Assembly: GCF_036855935.1 (NCBI RefSeq)
Contig: NZ_JASPFK010000001.1
Span: 469,501-533,500 of the forward strand
Reading direction: 5' to 3'
DNA length: 64,000 nucleotides
Source of the DNA: Sphingomonas sp. LR60
GTDB lineage: Bacteria; Pseudomonadota; Alphaproteobacteria; Sphingomonadales; Sphingomonadaceae
A program made the position numbers and the translations under genes. Below are positions 41,997 to 51,372 of the stretch, one piece after another. A model generated the notes under the pieces. The model searched no databases, was not told the origin of the DNA, and saw only the letters and a list, made by a program, of their open reading frames with translations. Every line of letters begins with the position of its first letter. Within the stretch, counting starts at the first letter, position 1.

Positions 41997-44642
41997 ATGA
42001 CAGATGCCGTCGCCGAGGCGCGGACGCGCGCCGCTCGCTTTGCGCCATTTCTGGACGGACTGATCGCGCGCGAGGCGGTGACGGCCGCAGGGCTGGCAGC
42101 CGACGATTTGCCGGTCGGCAAACGGCTGCGCCTGGAGCGGCGACAAGTGGCGTTGCGGGTCGCGGAGGGCGATCTGGCGGGCGCGCTCGACCTGACCGGT
42201 GTGACCGCCGCGCTGACCGATTTTGCGGATTCCGCGCTCGATCGCGCGATCGAAGCCGCGATCGTCGAGCGGACACCCGATGCAGCGCCGTGCGGCTTCG
42301 TCGCGATCGCGCTGGGCAAGCAGGGGAGTCGCGAACTCAATTACTCGTCGGATATCGATCCGATCCTCATCTACGATCCGCGCACCCTGCCGCACCGGGC
42401 GCGCGAGGATGTCGCGGATGCTGCGGTCCGGATCGGGCGGCGGGTGCTCGAGCTTTTGCAGACGCGCGATGCGGACGGTTATGTGCTGCGCGTCGATCTG
42501 CGCCTGCGACCGTCCCCCGAGGCGACGCCGATCGTCATCCCGATCGATGCGGCGATTGCTTATTATGAATCGCAGGCGCTGCCATGGGAGCGCGCCGCGT
42601 TCATCCGGGCGCGCGTGGCGGCGGGCGACCGTGACCTGGGCCAGCGATTCCTTGACACGATCCGCCCGTTCATCTGGCGCCGCAGCCTCGACTTCGGCGC
42701 GGTCGGCGAAATCCTCGACATCACGCGGCGCATTCGCGACCATCATGCGCAGGGGCAGGCGTTCGGCCCCGGCTATGACCTGAAGCGCGGGCGTGGCGGC
42801 ATTCGCGAGATCGAGTTCTTCGCGCAGATCCACCAACTGATTCATGGCGGGCGCGACCCAGCGTTGCGTGCGCCGGCGACGCGCGATGCGCTGGCCGCGC
42901 TCGCGGCGGCGGGGCGGATCGATGCGGCGGATGCGCATGCGCTGTCCGAGGCTTATACGTTGCTGCGCACGATCGAGCATCGCATTCAGATGATCGATGA
43001 TCGGCAAACCCATGCCTTGCCGACTGGCGAGGGGCTGGACCGGGTCGCCCGGCTGCACGGGCTGGTGAACGGCGCAGCGTTGCTCGATTTGTTGCGACCG
43101 CATGTCGAACGTGTCGCGGCGACCTTCGATCGGCTCGCTCCCGCGCCGGTCGCGGCGGTCCCGCACGATGCCGCGCGGCTGGCCGACTATCTCGCCGAGG
43201 TCGGTTTCGCGGAGACCGACGATGCGGCGCGGCGGATCGTCGCGTGGCGCGAGGCACGCTATCCGGCGTTGCGCAGCGGTGCGGCGCAGAGCGCGCTGGA
43301 AGCGGTGTTGCCGGGGTTGGTCGAGGCGCTGGCGCAATCGCCGGTGCCGCTGACCGCGCTCAACCGGCTCGACCGCTTGCTGGAACGATTGCCGAGCGCG
43401 ATCAATATCTTCCGATTGCTGGAGGCGCGGCCGGCGCTGGCGACGCTGCTCGGCGAAATCCTGAGCCATGCCCCGACGCTTGCCGAGGCGCTGGCGCGGC
43501 GGCCCGACCTGCTCGACGGGTTGATCGATGCGAGCGCCTTCGATCCGGTCGGCGACGTTCCCGCGCTGATGGCGCAGATGCGCGCGACCGAGCACGGCGC
43601 GGATTATCAGGCGGTGCTCGATCATGTGCGGCGGATCGTCGGCGACCGGCAGTTCGCCTTGGGCGCGCAGATCGTGGCGGGGCGCGCCGATCCGCTGGAG
43701 GTCGCGGCGGGCTATGCGCGGGTCGCCGAGGCGGCGGTCGCGGTGCTGACCGACGCGACGGTCGCGGCGTTCGAGGAGGCGCATGGTCGCGTGCCCGGCG
43801 GCGAACTGGTGATCCTCGCGCTCGGGCGGCTGGGTGGCGCTGCGCTGACCCATGCTTCGGACCTCGACGTGATCTATCTGTTTACCGGCGACTTCACCGC
43901 TGACTCGGATGGCGCGAAGCCGCTCGGCGCGACGCTGTACTTCACGCGATTGGCGCAACGCGTGACCGCGGCCTTGTCGGTGCCGACCGCCGCGGGGCCG
44001 CTCTATCAGGTTGATACGCGGTTGCGGCCTTCCGGCGCGCAGGGGCCGCTGGTGGTGAGCGTCGATTCTTTCGCGCGATATCAGCGCGAAGAGGCGTGGA
44101 CATGGGAGCATATGGCGCTGACCCGTGCGCGCGCGATCTACGGCGGCGCGGTTGCGCGTGCCGAGGTCGAGGCGATCGTCGCGCGCGTGCTGGAGGGCGA
44201 GCGCGCGGAACACGATATCGCCGCCGACGCCGCAACGATGCGCGCCGAGATGGCGCAGCACAAGCCGCCGCAAGGACCGCTCGACGCCAAGCTGTTGCCG
44301 GGCGGGCTGGTCGATCTGGAGTTTGCGGTGCACGTCGCGCAATTGACGCGCCGCATCGCGTTCACGCCCGACCTCGGCAAGGCGATCGATGCGTTGATCG
44401 CGGCCGGCGCGTACCCGCCCGAGCTTCGCGCGGCTTACGATTTGCTCGGGCGGCTGCTGGTCACGGTGCGGCTGATCGCCCCCGACGCGCAGGAGCCGGC
44501 CGCCGCGGCGACGCGCGCGCTGATCGCGCGCGCGGTGATGCTGCCCGATTGGGACACGGTGCTTGCCACGCTGGCGACGGTGCGCGAGAGCGTCGCGGCA
44601 AGCTGGCAGGAGAGCATCGCATGGAAACCCTCCCCGACGTGA
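41997..44642 (+). CDS. glnE: Bifunctional glutamine synthetase adenylyltransferase/deadenylase
   Basis: Controls glutamine synthetase by adenylylating it or removing AMP in response to PII. 881 residues with two nucleotidyltransferase domains: the N-terminal deadenylylase site in ALGKQGSRELNYSSDIDPIL (DxD) and the C-terminal adenylylase site in ALGRLGGAALTHASDLDVIY (DxD), with a GlnE/GlnD linker domain between. Slightly shorter than the E. coli enzyme (946). The 3' end overlaps the start of the peroxiredoxin gene by 22 bp. Confidence 0.95.
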   Translation: MTDAVAEARTRAARFAPFLDGLIAREAVTAAGLAADDLPVGKRLRLERRQVALRVAEGDLAGALDLTGVTAALTDFADSALDRAIEAAIVERTPDAAPCGFVAIALGKQGSRELNYSSDIDPILIYDPRTLPHRAREDVADAAVRIGRRVLELLQTRDADGYVLRVDLRLRPSPEATPIVIPIDAAIAYYESQALPWERAAFIRARVAAGDRDLGQRFLDTIRPFIWRRSLDFGAVGEILDITRRIRDHHAQGQAFGPGYDLKRGRGGIREIEFFAQIHQLIHGGRDPALRAPATRDALAALAAAGRIDAADAHALSEAYTLLRTIEHRIQMIDDRQTHALPTGEGLDRVARLHGLVNGAALLDLLRPHVERVAATFDRLAPAPVAAVPHDAARLADYLAEVGFAETDDAARRIVAWREARYPALRSGAAQSALEAVLPGLVEALAQSPVPLTALNRLDRLLERLPSAINIFRLLEARPALATLLGEILSHAPTLAEALARRPDLLDGLIDASAFDPVGDVPALMAQMRATEHGADYQAVLDHVRRIVGDRQFALGAQIVAGRADPLEVAAGYARVAEAAVAVLTDATVAAFEEAHGRVPGGELVILALGRLGGAALTHASDLDVIYLFTGDFTADSDGAKPLGATLYFTRLAQRVTAALSVPTAAGPLYQVDTRLRPSGAQGPLVVSVDSFARYQREEAWTWEHMALTRARAIYGGAVARAEVEAIVARVLEGERAEHDIAADAATMRAEMAQHKPPQGPLDAKLLPGGLVDLEFAVHVAQLTRRIAFTPDLGKAIDALIAAGAYPPELRAAYDLLGRLLVTVRLIAPDAQEPAAAATRALIARAVMLPDWDTVLATLATVRESVAASWQESIAWKPSPT

Positions 44643-45067
44643 CCGCTACCGGCGTGGACGGCGTGCCGTTGCGGCTGCACGACCTGCCACGCCCGCTGGT
44701 CGTGTATTTCTACCCCAAGGACGATACGCCGGGCTGCACGCGCGAGGCGCAGGATTTCTCCTCTTTGACCGATGACTTCGCCGCCGCCGGCGTGACGGTG
44801 CTCGGCGTTTCGCGCGATACTGTCGCGAAGCATGCCAAGTTCCGCGACAAGCATGCGCTGACCGTCACGCTCGCCAGCGACCTGAACGGGAGCGTTACCG
44901 AGGCGTTCGGCGTGTGGGGCGAAAAGCAGCTTTACGGCAAGACGTACATGGGAATCGAGCGCGCGACATTCCTGTTCGATCGCGACGCGCAACTGGTGCA
45001 GGCGTGGCGCAAAGTGAAAGTGCCGGGCCATGCGGCAGCGGTACTGGACGCCGCAAAGAGTCTGTAA
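44621..45067 (+). CDS. Peroxiredoxin of the BCP/PrxQ group, single-cysteine type
   Basis: Thiol peroxidase of 148 residues. The peroxidatic Cys is in PKDDTPGCTREAQDF. In E. coli Bcp a second, resolving Cys comes five residues later (TxEAC); here that position is Gln (EAQ), and no other Cys is seen, so a 1-Cys mechanism with an external thiol is inferred. Start ATG 44621 lies inside the glnE 3' end, so translation is coupled to glnE. Confidence 0.9.
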   Translation: METLPDVTATGVDGVPLRLHDLPRPLVVYFYPKDDTPGCTREAQDFSSLTDDFAAAGVTVLGVSRDTVAKHAKFRDKHALTVTLASDLNGSVTEAFGVWGEKQLYGKTYMGIERATFLFDRDAQLVQAWRKVKVPGHAAAVLDAAKSL

Positions 45068-45269
45068 GTCAGGCAAACTGCCGCTTCTTACAACGACTCG
45101 GCGCATGACTCCGGCGCTTGAGCGCGCGCGGCGGCCAACGCTCTTGCGTGTTTAACCTTTCGCCGCGCACAAACCTTTGCGTTCGCTGCAGCGGTTCTTT
45201 CGCGGGCGGACACGGAAAAGGGGAAGACCGGCGCGTGTCGCACTGGTCGCAGTCTTGATCTGGGGTTCG

Positions 45270-46406
45270 ATGACCGACACCGCTTCTTTGCCGGCCGGGC
45301 GGCCGCTTGCTCGCCTGAACGCCGTGATCGCCGGACGACCGGCGCTGCTGCGCGGGGGCGCCGCACTTCTGCTCGGATTCGCCGGCTACGGCGCGCTCCA
45401 AGCCTCGACGCAGGTCGCCGAGGCCGCGGGACTGACGCCCACCGCCGCCGCGCAGGCGCAGCGAATGCAGGCGATGGAGCATAAGGTCGAGCGGATGCAG
45501 GCGCGCGTCGCGACGATCCGTACCGCCGCGCAGCAACACGCCGCACGGATCGAGCAGCGGCAGGAGCTGCTGACCGCGGCGCTGACTGGACAGGGCGATG
45601 CACGCCGGATGGCGCTGGCGACGCTCGCGGTCGATCCGCAGGCGACGCGCGTCGCCGCCGAGACGATCCGCCCGTTCCTGAAGGTCGAGCGCCAGCAGGT
45701 GGCGCTCGCGCAGGTTGCCGAGCAGCAGTTGCTCGATCGCTATGCCGCCACCGCGCAGCAACTTCGCCAGCGCGGGATCGCACCGAGCCGCGTCGCCAAG
45801 GCCGGTTCGGCGATGGGCGGCCCGCTGGTCGAGGCGAACAGCACCGAGGCGCGCGCCGATCTGGCCGCCGACCAGCAGTTCCGCTCGCTGTTCATGACGT
45901 GGAAGAAGCTCGACCGGCTCGAGCAGGGCGTGATCGCGATCCCGTCGGTGCAGCCGGTGCAGAAGCTGCAGTTCACCAGCAACTTCGGCATCCGCGCCGA
46001 CCCGTTCCGCGGCACCGCCGCGATGCACGCCGGGGTCGACATTCCGGGTCCGAGCGGCACGCCGATTTATGCCACCGCCGACGGCGTCGTCAGCCACGCC
46101 GGCCGCCAGGGTGGTTATGGCAACATGGTCGAGATCAACCACGGCAAGGGCATCGCGACCCGTTACGGCCACCTGTCGAAGATCATCGTCGGCGACAATA
46201 CCCGCGTGAAGCGCGGGCAGCTGATCGCGCTGATGGGATCGACGGGCCGCTCGACCGGCCCGCACCTTCATTATGAGGTGCGGATCGACGGCCATGCGGT
46301 GAACCCGGTGCCGTTCCTGACCACCGCCGATTATCTGATGGCCGCGCAGGATCGTGCGGTCGGGCAGATCCCGGTGTCGACGACCGGGCCGGTGCCGCAG
46401 GACTGA
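45270..46406 (+). CDS. M23-family peptidoglycan endopeptidase
   Basis: Membrane-anchored zinc metallopeptidase or LytM-like activator of cell wall hydrolysis. A hydrophobic helix at about 27-43 anchors it; a coiled coil with Gln/Ala/Arg-rich heptads follows (about 50-115, AQRMQAMEHKVERMQARV). The C-terminal LytM domain has HAGVDIPGPSGTPIYATADGVV, the metal/catalytic HLSKI area and GPHLHYEVRIDG (HxH). 378 residues from ATG 45270; TTG 45177 would add 31 residues with a hydrophobic stretch. All LytM metal ligands look intact. Confidence 0.88.
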   Translation: MTDTASLPAGRPLARLNAVIAGRPALLRGGAALLLGFAGYGALQASTQVAEAAGLTPTAAAQAQRMQAMEHKVERMQARVATIRTAAQQHAARIEQRQELLTAALTGQGDARRMALATLAVDPQATRVAAETIRPFLKVERQQVALAQVAEQQLLDRYAATAQQLRQRGIAPSRVAKAGSAMGGPLVEANSTEARADLAADQQFRSLFMTWKKLDRLEQGVIAIPSVQPVQKLQFTSNFGIRADPFRGTAAMHAGVDIPGPSGTPIYATADGVVSHAGRQGGYGNMVEINHGKGIATRYGHLSKIIVGDNTRVKRGQLIALMGSTGRSTGPHLHYEVRIDGHAVNPVPFLTTADYLMAAQDRAVGQIPVSTTGPVPQD

Positions 46407-46432
46407 GGCGGGACGACTTCCATCCTCAAGCT

Positions 46433-46459
46433 GTCATCCCGGATCAAGTCCGGGGTGAC
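46433..46459 (+). repeat. Short family-B inverted repeat
   Basis: GTCATCCCGGA-TCAAG-TCCGGGGTGAC, a compact relative of the 9711 and 21346 repeats, just after the M23 peptidase gene. Confidence 0.55.
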
Positions 46460-46508
46460 GAGGAAGGGGAGGGTCCTTCGGTTTCTCGAGCGTCTCTTGC
46501 ATCATGAT

Positions 46509-46546
46509 TGAAGGGCCGTCACGCATCGCGCGGGGTGGCCCTTTCC
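46509..46546 (+). terminator. Possible terminator of the M23 peptidase gene
   Basis: AAGGGCC and GGCCCTTT close an imperfect hairpin with internal GC pairs, followed by CCGTTT. It sits 100 bp after the peptidase stop and before the A-type carrier gene. Confidence 0.45.
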
Positions 46547-46576
46547 GTTTGCGGCGGCTGCGCCTATCTTGACGCC

Positions 46577-46915
46577 ATGGCCACGCTCGCACCCGATATC
46601 GTTCTGACCCCTGCCGCCGCCGCGCGCGTCGCGGCGATTGCCGCGCGCCAGAACAAACCCGCGATCCTGCGGCTGTCGGTCGAAGGCGGGGGATGTTCGG
46701 GATTTCAGTATCGCTTCGGCTTTGCCGATGCACCGGAACCTGCCGACCTGATCGCCGAGACCGACGGTGTGCGGCTGGTGGTCGACGACATGAGCCTCGA
46801 CCTCGTACGCGGGGCGAGTGTCGACTATGTCGAATCGCTGGGTGGCGCGTCGTTCAAGGTCGAGAACCCTAATGCCGCGAGCGGCTGTGGGTGCGGGACG
46901 AGCTTTTCCGTGTAG
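46577..46915 (+). CDS. erpA: A-type iron-sulfur cluster carrier (ErpA/IscA family)
   Basis: Carries or inserts Fe-S clusters into apoproteins such as the Rieske and radical SAM enzymes encoded nearby. 112 residues with three conserved Cys: GGGCSGFQY (about 38) and the C-terminal pair CGCG in ASGCGCGTSF. The N-terminal ITLTxxAAxR-like VLTPAAAARVAAI is typical. ErpA is favoured by length, but IscA or SufA type cannot be fully excluded. Confidence 0.88.
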   Translation: MATLAPDIVLTPAAAARVAAIAARQNKPAILRLSVEGGGCSGFQYRFGFADAPEPADLIAETDGVRLVVDDMSLDLVRGASVDYVESLGGASFKVENPNAASGCGCGTSFSV

Positions 46916-46952
46916 TTAGACAAGTGCGCGGACCGGGTTTAGACCGGCACGC

Positions 46953-47723
46953 GTGAAGATCGTCACCTACAACGTCAACGGCATCAAGGCGCGGCTTCCG
47001 CGTCTGCTCGAGTATCTCGCCGAGGAGCAGCCCGATGTGGTCTGCCTCCAGGAGCTGAAGTCGAGTGACGATACCTTCCCCGAGGCCGATATCCGCGCGG
47101 CGGGCTATGGCGCCGCCTGGCATGGCCAGAAAGGCTTCAACGGCGTCGCGGTGCTCGCGCGCGGGGTCGATCCGGTCGAGCGGCAACGCGGGTTGGTGGG
47201 CGAGCCCGAGGACGAGCATAGCCGCTATCTCGAATGTTCGGTGTTCGGGCTGGTGATCGCATCGATCTATCTGCCGAATGGCAATCCGCTGCCCGGGCCG
47301 AAGTTCGACTATAAGCTGCGCTGGATCGGGCGGTTGCAGGATCGCGCGCGTGCGTTGCTCGCCGAGGAGCTGCCGGTGATTTTGGCGGGCGATTACAACG
47401 TCATCCCGAATGACGACGATACGTTCTCGGTCAAGGCGATGGCATCGGACGCGCTGATGCAGCCCGAGAGCCGGCATGGCTATCGTGCGTTGCTGGCGCA
47501 GGGCTGGACCGACGCGCTGCGGACGCGCAATCCCAAGGGTGGGATTTGGACTTTCTGGGATTATCAGGCGGGTGCGTGGCAGCGCGACGCAGGATTCCGC
47601 ATCGATCATCTATTGCTGAGCCCGGCGGTCGCCGACCGGCTGGCGGATGCGGGCGTCGACAAGGCGCATCGCGGGCGTGAGAAGGCCAGCGACCATGCGC
47701 CGACATGGGTGCGGTTGCGGTGA
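46953..47723 (+). CDS. xth: Exodeoxyribonuclease III
   Basis: AP endonuclease and 3'-5' exonuclease in base-excision repair. Motifs: VTYNVNGIKARL, the metal-binding Glu in CLQELKSSDDTFP, GDYNVIPNDDD, and the C-terminal DHAPTWVRL. 256 residues; GTG 46953 is the start. It overlaps the next gene by 19 bp. Confidence 0.94.
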   Translation: MKIVTYNVNGIKARLPRLLEYLAEEQPDVVCLQELKSSDDTFPEADIRAAGYGAAWHGQKGFNGVAVLARGVDPVERQRGLVGEPEDEHSRYLECSVFGLVIASIYLPNGNPLPGPKFDYKLRWIGRLQDRARALLAEELPVILAGDYNVIPNDDDTFSVKAMASDALMQPESRHGYRALLAQGWTDALRTRNPKGGIWTFWDYQAGAWQRDAGFRIDHLLLSPAVADRLADAGVDKAHRGREKASDHAPTWVRLR

Positions 47724-48523
47724 CGCTGAAATGGAGCGCGGTGGCGCTGCTGATGACGATATCGTCGGCTGCGGCGGCGCAGGATGCGCCTGCGGTGCGC
47801 TTCTGCCCCAATCGACCGTCGCTGGGGGCGAGCGGGTGCACGACCTTGCCCGGGCAGGTGCAGGTCGAGCTGTCGGGTTTCGATTGGCAGCGCGATGACG
47901 ATGGCGAGACGCGCGAGGATCTCATTCGCAGCGAGGTGACCGCGCGGATCGGCCTGACCAGCAATAGCGAGGCGCAGATCGCGTGGACGCCGCTCGGCAC
48001 GCTGCGGTCACGCGACAAGGCCAGCGGCGACGTCATGCGGCAGACCGGCGCGGGCGACGTGACGCTGGGCTGGCGGCGTGCGCTGAGCCATCCCGACGGC
48101 AAGAAGCTGTCGACGGCGGTGCAGCCCTATGTCACGCTGCCGGTCGGGCGGAGTGGGATCGGCGAGGGCGACTGGTCTGCGGGAACGGTGCTGCCGGTAT
48201 TCTGGCGGATCAACAAGAAATGGAGCATCGACTTCACCGGGCAATTGGCCGCGGCGGTCGACGAGGACGGTCGCGGACGGCATTTCGATGCGACCGGCGT
48301 GTTCGGCGTCGGCTATGCGCTGACCGACAGCGTGACCGCCAATGCCGAAGTGTCGGTCGAGCGCGATCAGGACCCGGCGCAGCATGTCGTGCGGACGCTC
48401 GCGGCCGCATCGGTGGCGTGGAAGCTGACCAAACGGACGCAGCTGGACGTCCTGGCGGTGGCCGGGCTCAACCATGATGCGCCCGATGCGCGGATCGCGC
48501 TGGGTGGCGCTCTGGTGTTCTGA
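47705..48523 (+). CDS. Outer-membrane barrel protein, phenol-degradation MetA-like/transporter
   Basis: Exported 272-residue protein with signal peptide (MTISSAAAAQD cleavage near 26). The mature part alternates beta strands with tryptophans at the membrane-facing ends and finishes LGGALVF with a terminal Phe, the signature of a BAM-inserted barrel. The pattern (ARIGLTSNSEAQIAW, PYVTLPVGRSGIGEGDW, FGVGYALTDSVTANAE) fits the MetA-pathway-of-phenol-degradation family, a porin-like group. Two Cys near the start (CPNRPSLGASGC). Its start lies inside xth. Confidence 0.78.
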   Translation: MGAVAVTLKWSAVALLMTISSAAAAQDAPAVRFCPNRPSLGASGCTTLPGQVQVELSGFDWQRDDDGETREDLIRSEVTARIGLTSNSEAQIAWTPLGTLRSRDKASGDVMRQTGAGDVTLGWRRALSHPDGKKLSTAVQPYVTLPVGRSGIGEGDWSAGTVLPVFWRINKKWSIDFTGQLAAAVDEDGRGRHFDATGVFGVGYALTDSVTANAEVSVERDQDPAQHVVRTLAAASVAWKLTKRTQLDVLAVAGLNHDAPDARIALGGALVF

Positions 48524-48678
48524 CCGGTAATCGGCAACCTGCGCCGAAAGTTGGTGCGCTTTACCTGTGTAACACACTCGTCATGATCGAAAAAGTGCGG
48601 AAAACCGCCAAATTCTGAATTGGCACGATGGGTGCAATGTGTCCTGCGTCCCCGATCAACGGGGCAGGGAGACCCGCC

Positions 48679-48924
48679 ATGAAGACCATCGCCACCGCCG
48701 TGATCGCCAGCCTCTTCGCCATCGCACCGGCCTATGCGGCCCCCAAGGCGGCCCCGAGTGCGGAGCCTGCTGCTCCCGCAACCGAACAGTCCGTGCCGAC
48801 CCGCAACGCCAACACGCGTTACTGCTACAAGACCGAGGTGACCGGTTCGCGATTGCTGTCGCGCGTCTGCAAGACCCGCGATGCCTGGAAGCAGATGGGC
48901 GTCATCGTTCCGGCGAACCTGTGA
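48679..48924 (+). CDS. Small secreted protein with paired cysteines
   Basis: 81 residues: signal peptide ending in PAYAAP (about 21), an Ala/Pro-rich stretch, then TRYCYKTEVTGSRLLSRVCKTRDAW, which has two Cys 15 residues apart, likely a disulfide. It matches small sphingomonad secreted proteins of unknown function. Start ATG 48679 follows AGGGAGA. It is transcribed toward the ceramide synthase gene (convergent). Confidence 0.78.
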   Translation: MKTIATAVIASLFAIAPAYAAPKAAPSAEPAAPATEQSVPTRNANTRYCYKTEVTGSRLLSRVCKTRDAWKQMGVIVPANL

Positions 48925-48976
48925 TCGCCGACCCCCGGCGGGTCTCCGGCGCTGGCCGGCGATCCGCCGCAGCGGA

Positions 48977-50128
48977 TCAGAACGTCCGTTCGTAGACCTG
49001 ATAGACCTTGTTGACGCGGCTATCGATCGCGGTCGCGATCGAATTCATGCCCTGATTGTCGTCGAGCACCCATCCGATCTCACCGCGCGTCGCGCCGTAA
49101 CGGGCGACCGACGCCTTGCGGATCGCCTCGATCATCATGAACGCCAATTGCCCGGCGAGCCGCGAGCTTTGCAGTTCCTTGCGGACACCCATCAACGGCA
49201 CGCGCATCGTCCGCACACGCGGCTTGCGCAGCCACAAGAGCAGCTTCGCCCAGCCGAACGGGAGCAGGTTCCCGTTCAGCGGCTTGATCGCCTCGTTGAG
49301 GTCGGGGAGCGTGATCATGAACGCGACCGGCTTACCGTCGATTTCGGCGATACGGATCAGGTCGTTGAACACGATCGGCTTCAGCTTGACCCCGACGTCC
49401 TTGATCTCGGGCGGGGTGAGCGGAATGAACCCCCAATTGTCCGACCATGCGTCATTGAGGATGTCGAGGATGATCGCGGCCTCTTCCTCGAACTTGCGCT
49501 TGTCGACCTCGCGCACGACGATGCTCTTGTTCGCATCGCCCGAGCGGATGATCCGTTTAACCAGCGGCGGGAATTCCTGCGTGATGTCCAGCTCATAGGT
49601 GATGAGCTGCTTGACCGGCAGGTAGCCGGCACGTTCGATCCACTCGCGATATTCGGGCTTGTGGTGCCCCATCATCACGGTCGGCGCCTGGTGATAGCCC
49701 TGGATGAGCAGGCCGGGCTCTTCCCAGATCGACATGCTGACCGGACCAAGCGCGCGGGTCATGCCCTGTTCGCGGAGCCATCCCTCGGCCGTGGCGAGCA
49801 ATTCCGTGAAGATGCCTTCGTCCTCGGCATCCATCAGGCCCCATTGTCCGCAGCCGGGACCGAAGCCGCGCTCGGCGGGCATTTCGAGCCCGAGCGTGTC
49901 GATATGCGCGGAGATGCGCCCGACCACGCGACCGTCGCGACGGGCGAGGAAGAGCTGCGCCTTGGCGTGGCTGAACCAGCCGTTCTTCTCCGGCGTGATG
50001 AGCCCCAGCGCCTCGCTCTTGAGCGGCGGCACCCAATAGGGATCGTCCTTGTAGAGACGGAACGGCAGGTCGACGAACGCCTTGCGGTCGGTCTTGGTCA
50101 GGACGGGAGTGATCGAAAGCTCAGCCAT
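48977..50128 (-). CDS. Candidate bacterial ceramide synthase (GNAT-like N-acyltransferase)
   Basis: 383-residue protein of the GNAT-like family once annotated as dATP pyrophosphohydrolase-like. In Caulobacter a member of this family, bCerS, N-acylates the sphingoid base and is encoded near Spt. Visible features: PFRLYKDDPYWVPPL near the start, LFLARRDGRVVGRISAHID (GNAT beta strands 1-4), and EIGWVLDDNQGMNSI, IDSRVNKVYQVYERTF at the end, as in that family. ATG 50128 is chosen; an upstream start at 50173 lacks homology. It is divergent from the desaturase gene and about 6 kb from spt, so a sphingolipid role is inferred from family and position. Confidence 0.7.
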   Translation of the reverse strand: MAELSITPVLTKTDRKAFVDLPFRLYKDDPYWVPPLKSEALGLITPEKNGWFSHAKAQLFLARRDGRVVGRISAHIDTLGLEMPAERGFGPGCGQWGLMDAEDEGIFTELLATAEGWLREQGMTRALGPVSMSIWEEPGLLIQGYHQAPTVMMGHHKPEYREWIERAGYLPVKQLITYELDITQEFPPLVKRIIRSGDANKSIVVREVDKRKFEEEAAIILDILNDAWSDNWGFIPLTPPEIKDVGVKLKPIVFNDLIRIAEIDGKPVAFMITLPDLNEAIKPLNGNLLPFGWAKLLLWLRKPRVRTMRVPLMGVRKELQSSRLAGQLAFMMIEAIRKASVARYGATRGEIGWVLDDNQGMNSIATAIDSRVNKVYQVYERTF

Positions 50129-50248
50129 GTTGCTGGCGTGTAAACGGGTCACTCGATCATAGCGAGTGAACAATTATCCAGAATGGCGAGTGCTACGGTC
50201 CTGTTCCGGTCACGCTGTCGCCACTATGTTCAGACAATGGATAGGCCT

Positions 50249-51328
50249 ATGAATACCATCACTCTCGATCGCGCGACCGCGGCTGCGCGCTCATCGCGCC
50301 CGACGATCGTCGATGACAAGGCGATGCTGAAGGCGGCGGCCGAGCTGACCCGCGACCTGCTCAAGCCGCGCGCCGGCATCTATTGGGCCGATCTGATCGG
50401 CTCGTCGGTGGTCGGTTATGGTGCGCTGGCGGTGGCGATCGCCGCCAGCTCGACCGCGCTAGCGGTCGTCGCCGGCGTGGTGGCGGTGCTCGCGCTGTAT
50501 CGCGGCATGAGCATGATCCACGAGCTGACGCATGTGAAACATGCATCGCTGCCCGGTTTCCGGACTGGGTGGAATGCGCTGATCGGCGTGCCGATGATGA
50601 TCCCGTCGTTCATGTACGAGGGCGTGCACAATCTGCACCATGCCAAGACGCGTTATGGCACGTCCGAGGACCCCGAATATCTTCCGCTTGCTCTGATGAA
50701 GCCGTGGACGTTGCCGGTGTTCATCCTCGTCTCGGCGCTTGCACCGATCGGGTTGCTGATCCGCTTCGGCGTGCTGGCGCCGTTGTCGGTGCTGTCGCCC
50801 AAGCTGCGGACGGCGGTGGTGTCGCGCTATTCGGCGCTGTCGATCAATCCGCAGTTTCGCCGCCGGATGCCGCAGGGCGAGGAGAAGGTGCGGTGGGACC
50901 GCATTGAGGCCGCGACGGCGGTGTGGGCGCTGGCGCTGATCGGGTCGACCGTCGCGGGCGTGCTGCCGCTCAGGGCATTTCTGATCTTCCTTGCGGTCGG
51001 ATCGGGCGTAGCGCTTATCAACCAGGTGCGGACGCTGGTCGCGCATCTGTGGGAGAACGAGGGCGAGGTGATGACCGTCACCGCGCAGTATCTCGATTCG
51101 GTCAACGTACCGCCGCCGGCGTTGCTGCCGGTGCTGTGGGCGCCGATCGGGCTGCGGTATCACGCGTTGCACCACCTGCTGCCGGGCGTGCCGTACCATG
51201 CGCTCGGCAAAGCGCATCAGCGGCTGGCGGGCGTGCTCGAGGCTGACTCGCCTTACTATAAGGCGAATTATCGCGGGCTGCCGGGGTTGGTCGGCAAGCT
51301 GACGATGGCGACTATTCGGGGGCGGTGA
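50249..51328 (+). CDS. Membrane fatty acid desaturase/hydroxylase
   Basis: Integral membrane di-iron enzyme of 359 residues with the three His boxes HELTH, HNLHH and HALHH, in order, and about four helices. This family desaturates or hydroxylates fatty acyl or sphingoid chains. The start is ATG 50249, preceded by GGATAGG; ATG 50237 is also in frame. Its location next to a ceramide synthase candidate suggests a sphingolipid substrate (2-hydroxylation or desaturation), which the sequence cannot decide. Confidence 0.85.
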   Translation: MNTITLDRATAAARSSRPTIVDDKAMLKAAAELTRDLLKPRAGIYWADLIGSSVVGYGALAVAIAASSTALAVVAGVVAVLALYRGMSMIHELTHVKHASLPGFRTGWNALIGVPMMIPSFMYEGVHNLHHAKTRYGTSEDPEYLPLALMKPWTLPVFILVSALAPIGLLIRFGVLAPLSVLSPKLRTAVVSRYSALSINPQFRRRMPQGEEKVRWDRIEAATAVWALALIGSTVAGVLPLRAFLIFLAVGSGVALINQVRTLVAHLWENEGEVMTVTAQYLDSVNVPPPALLPVLWAPIGLRYHALHHLLPGVPYHALGKAHQRLAGVLEADSPYYKANYRGLPGLVGKLTMATIRGR

Positions 51329-51372
51329 GCCTTCGACTGGCGTCACACTTCAGGCGATGATCCGATAAAGAT

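Noticed and set aside
41778..44342. Antisense open frame of 854 codons opposite glnE
   Set aside because: It is a shadow of glnE caused by high GC; low-complexity Arg/Gln/Asp-rich translation with no motif. Only the 5'-proximal 59 codons upstream of glnE are kept as a separate candidate.
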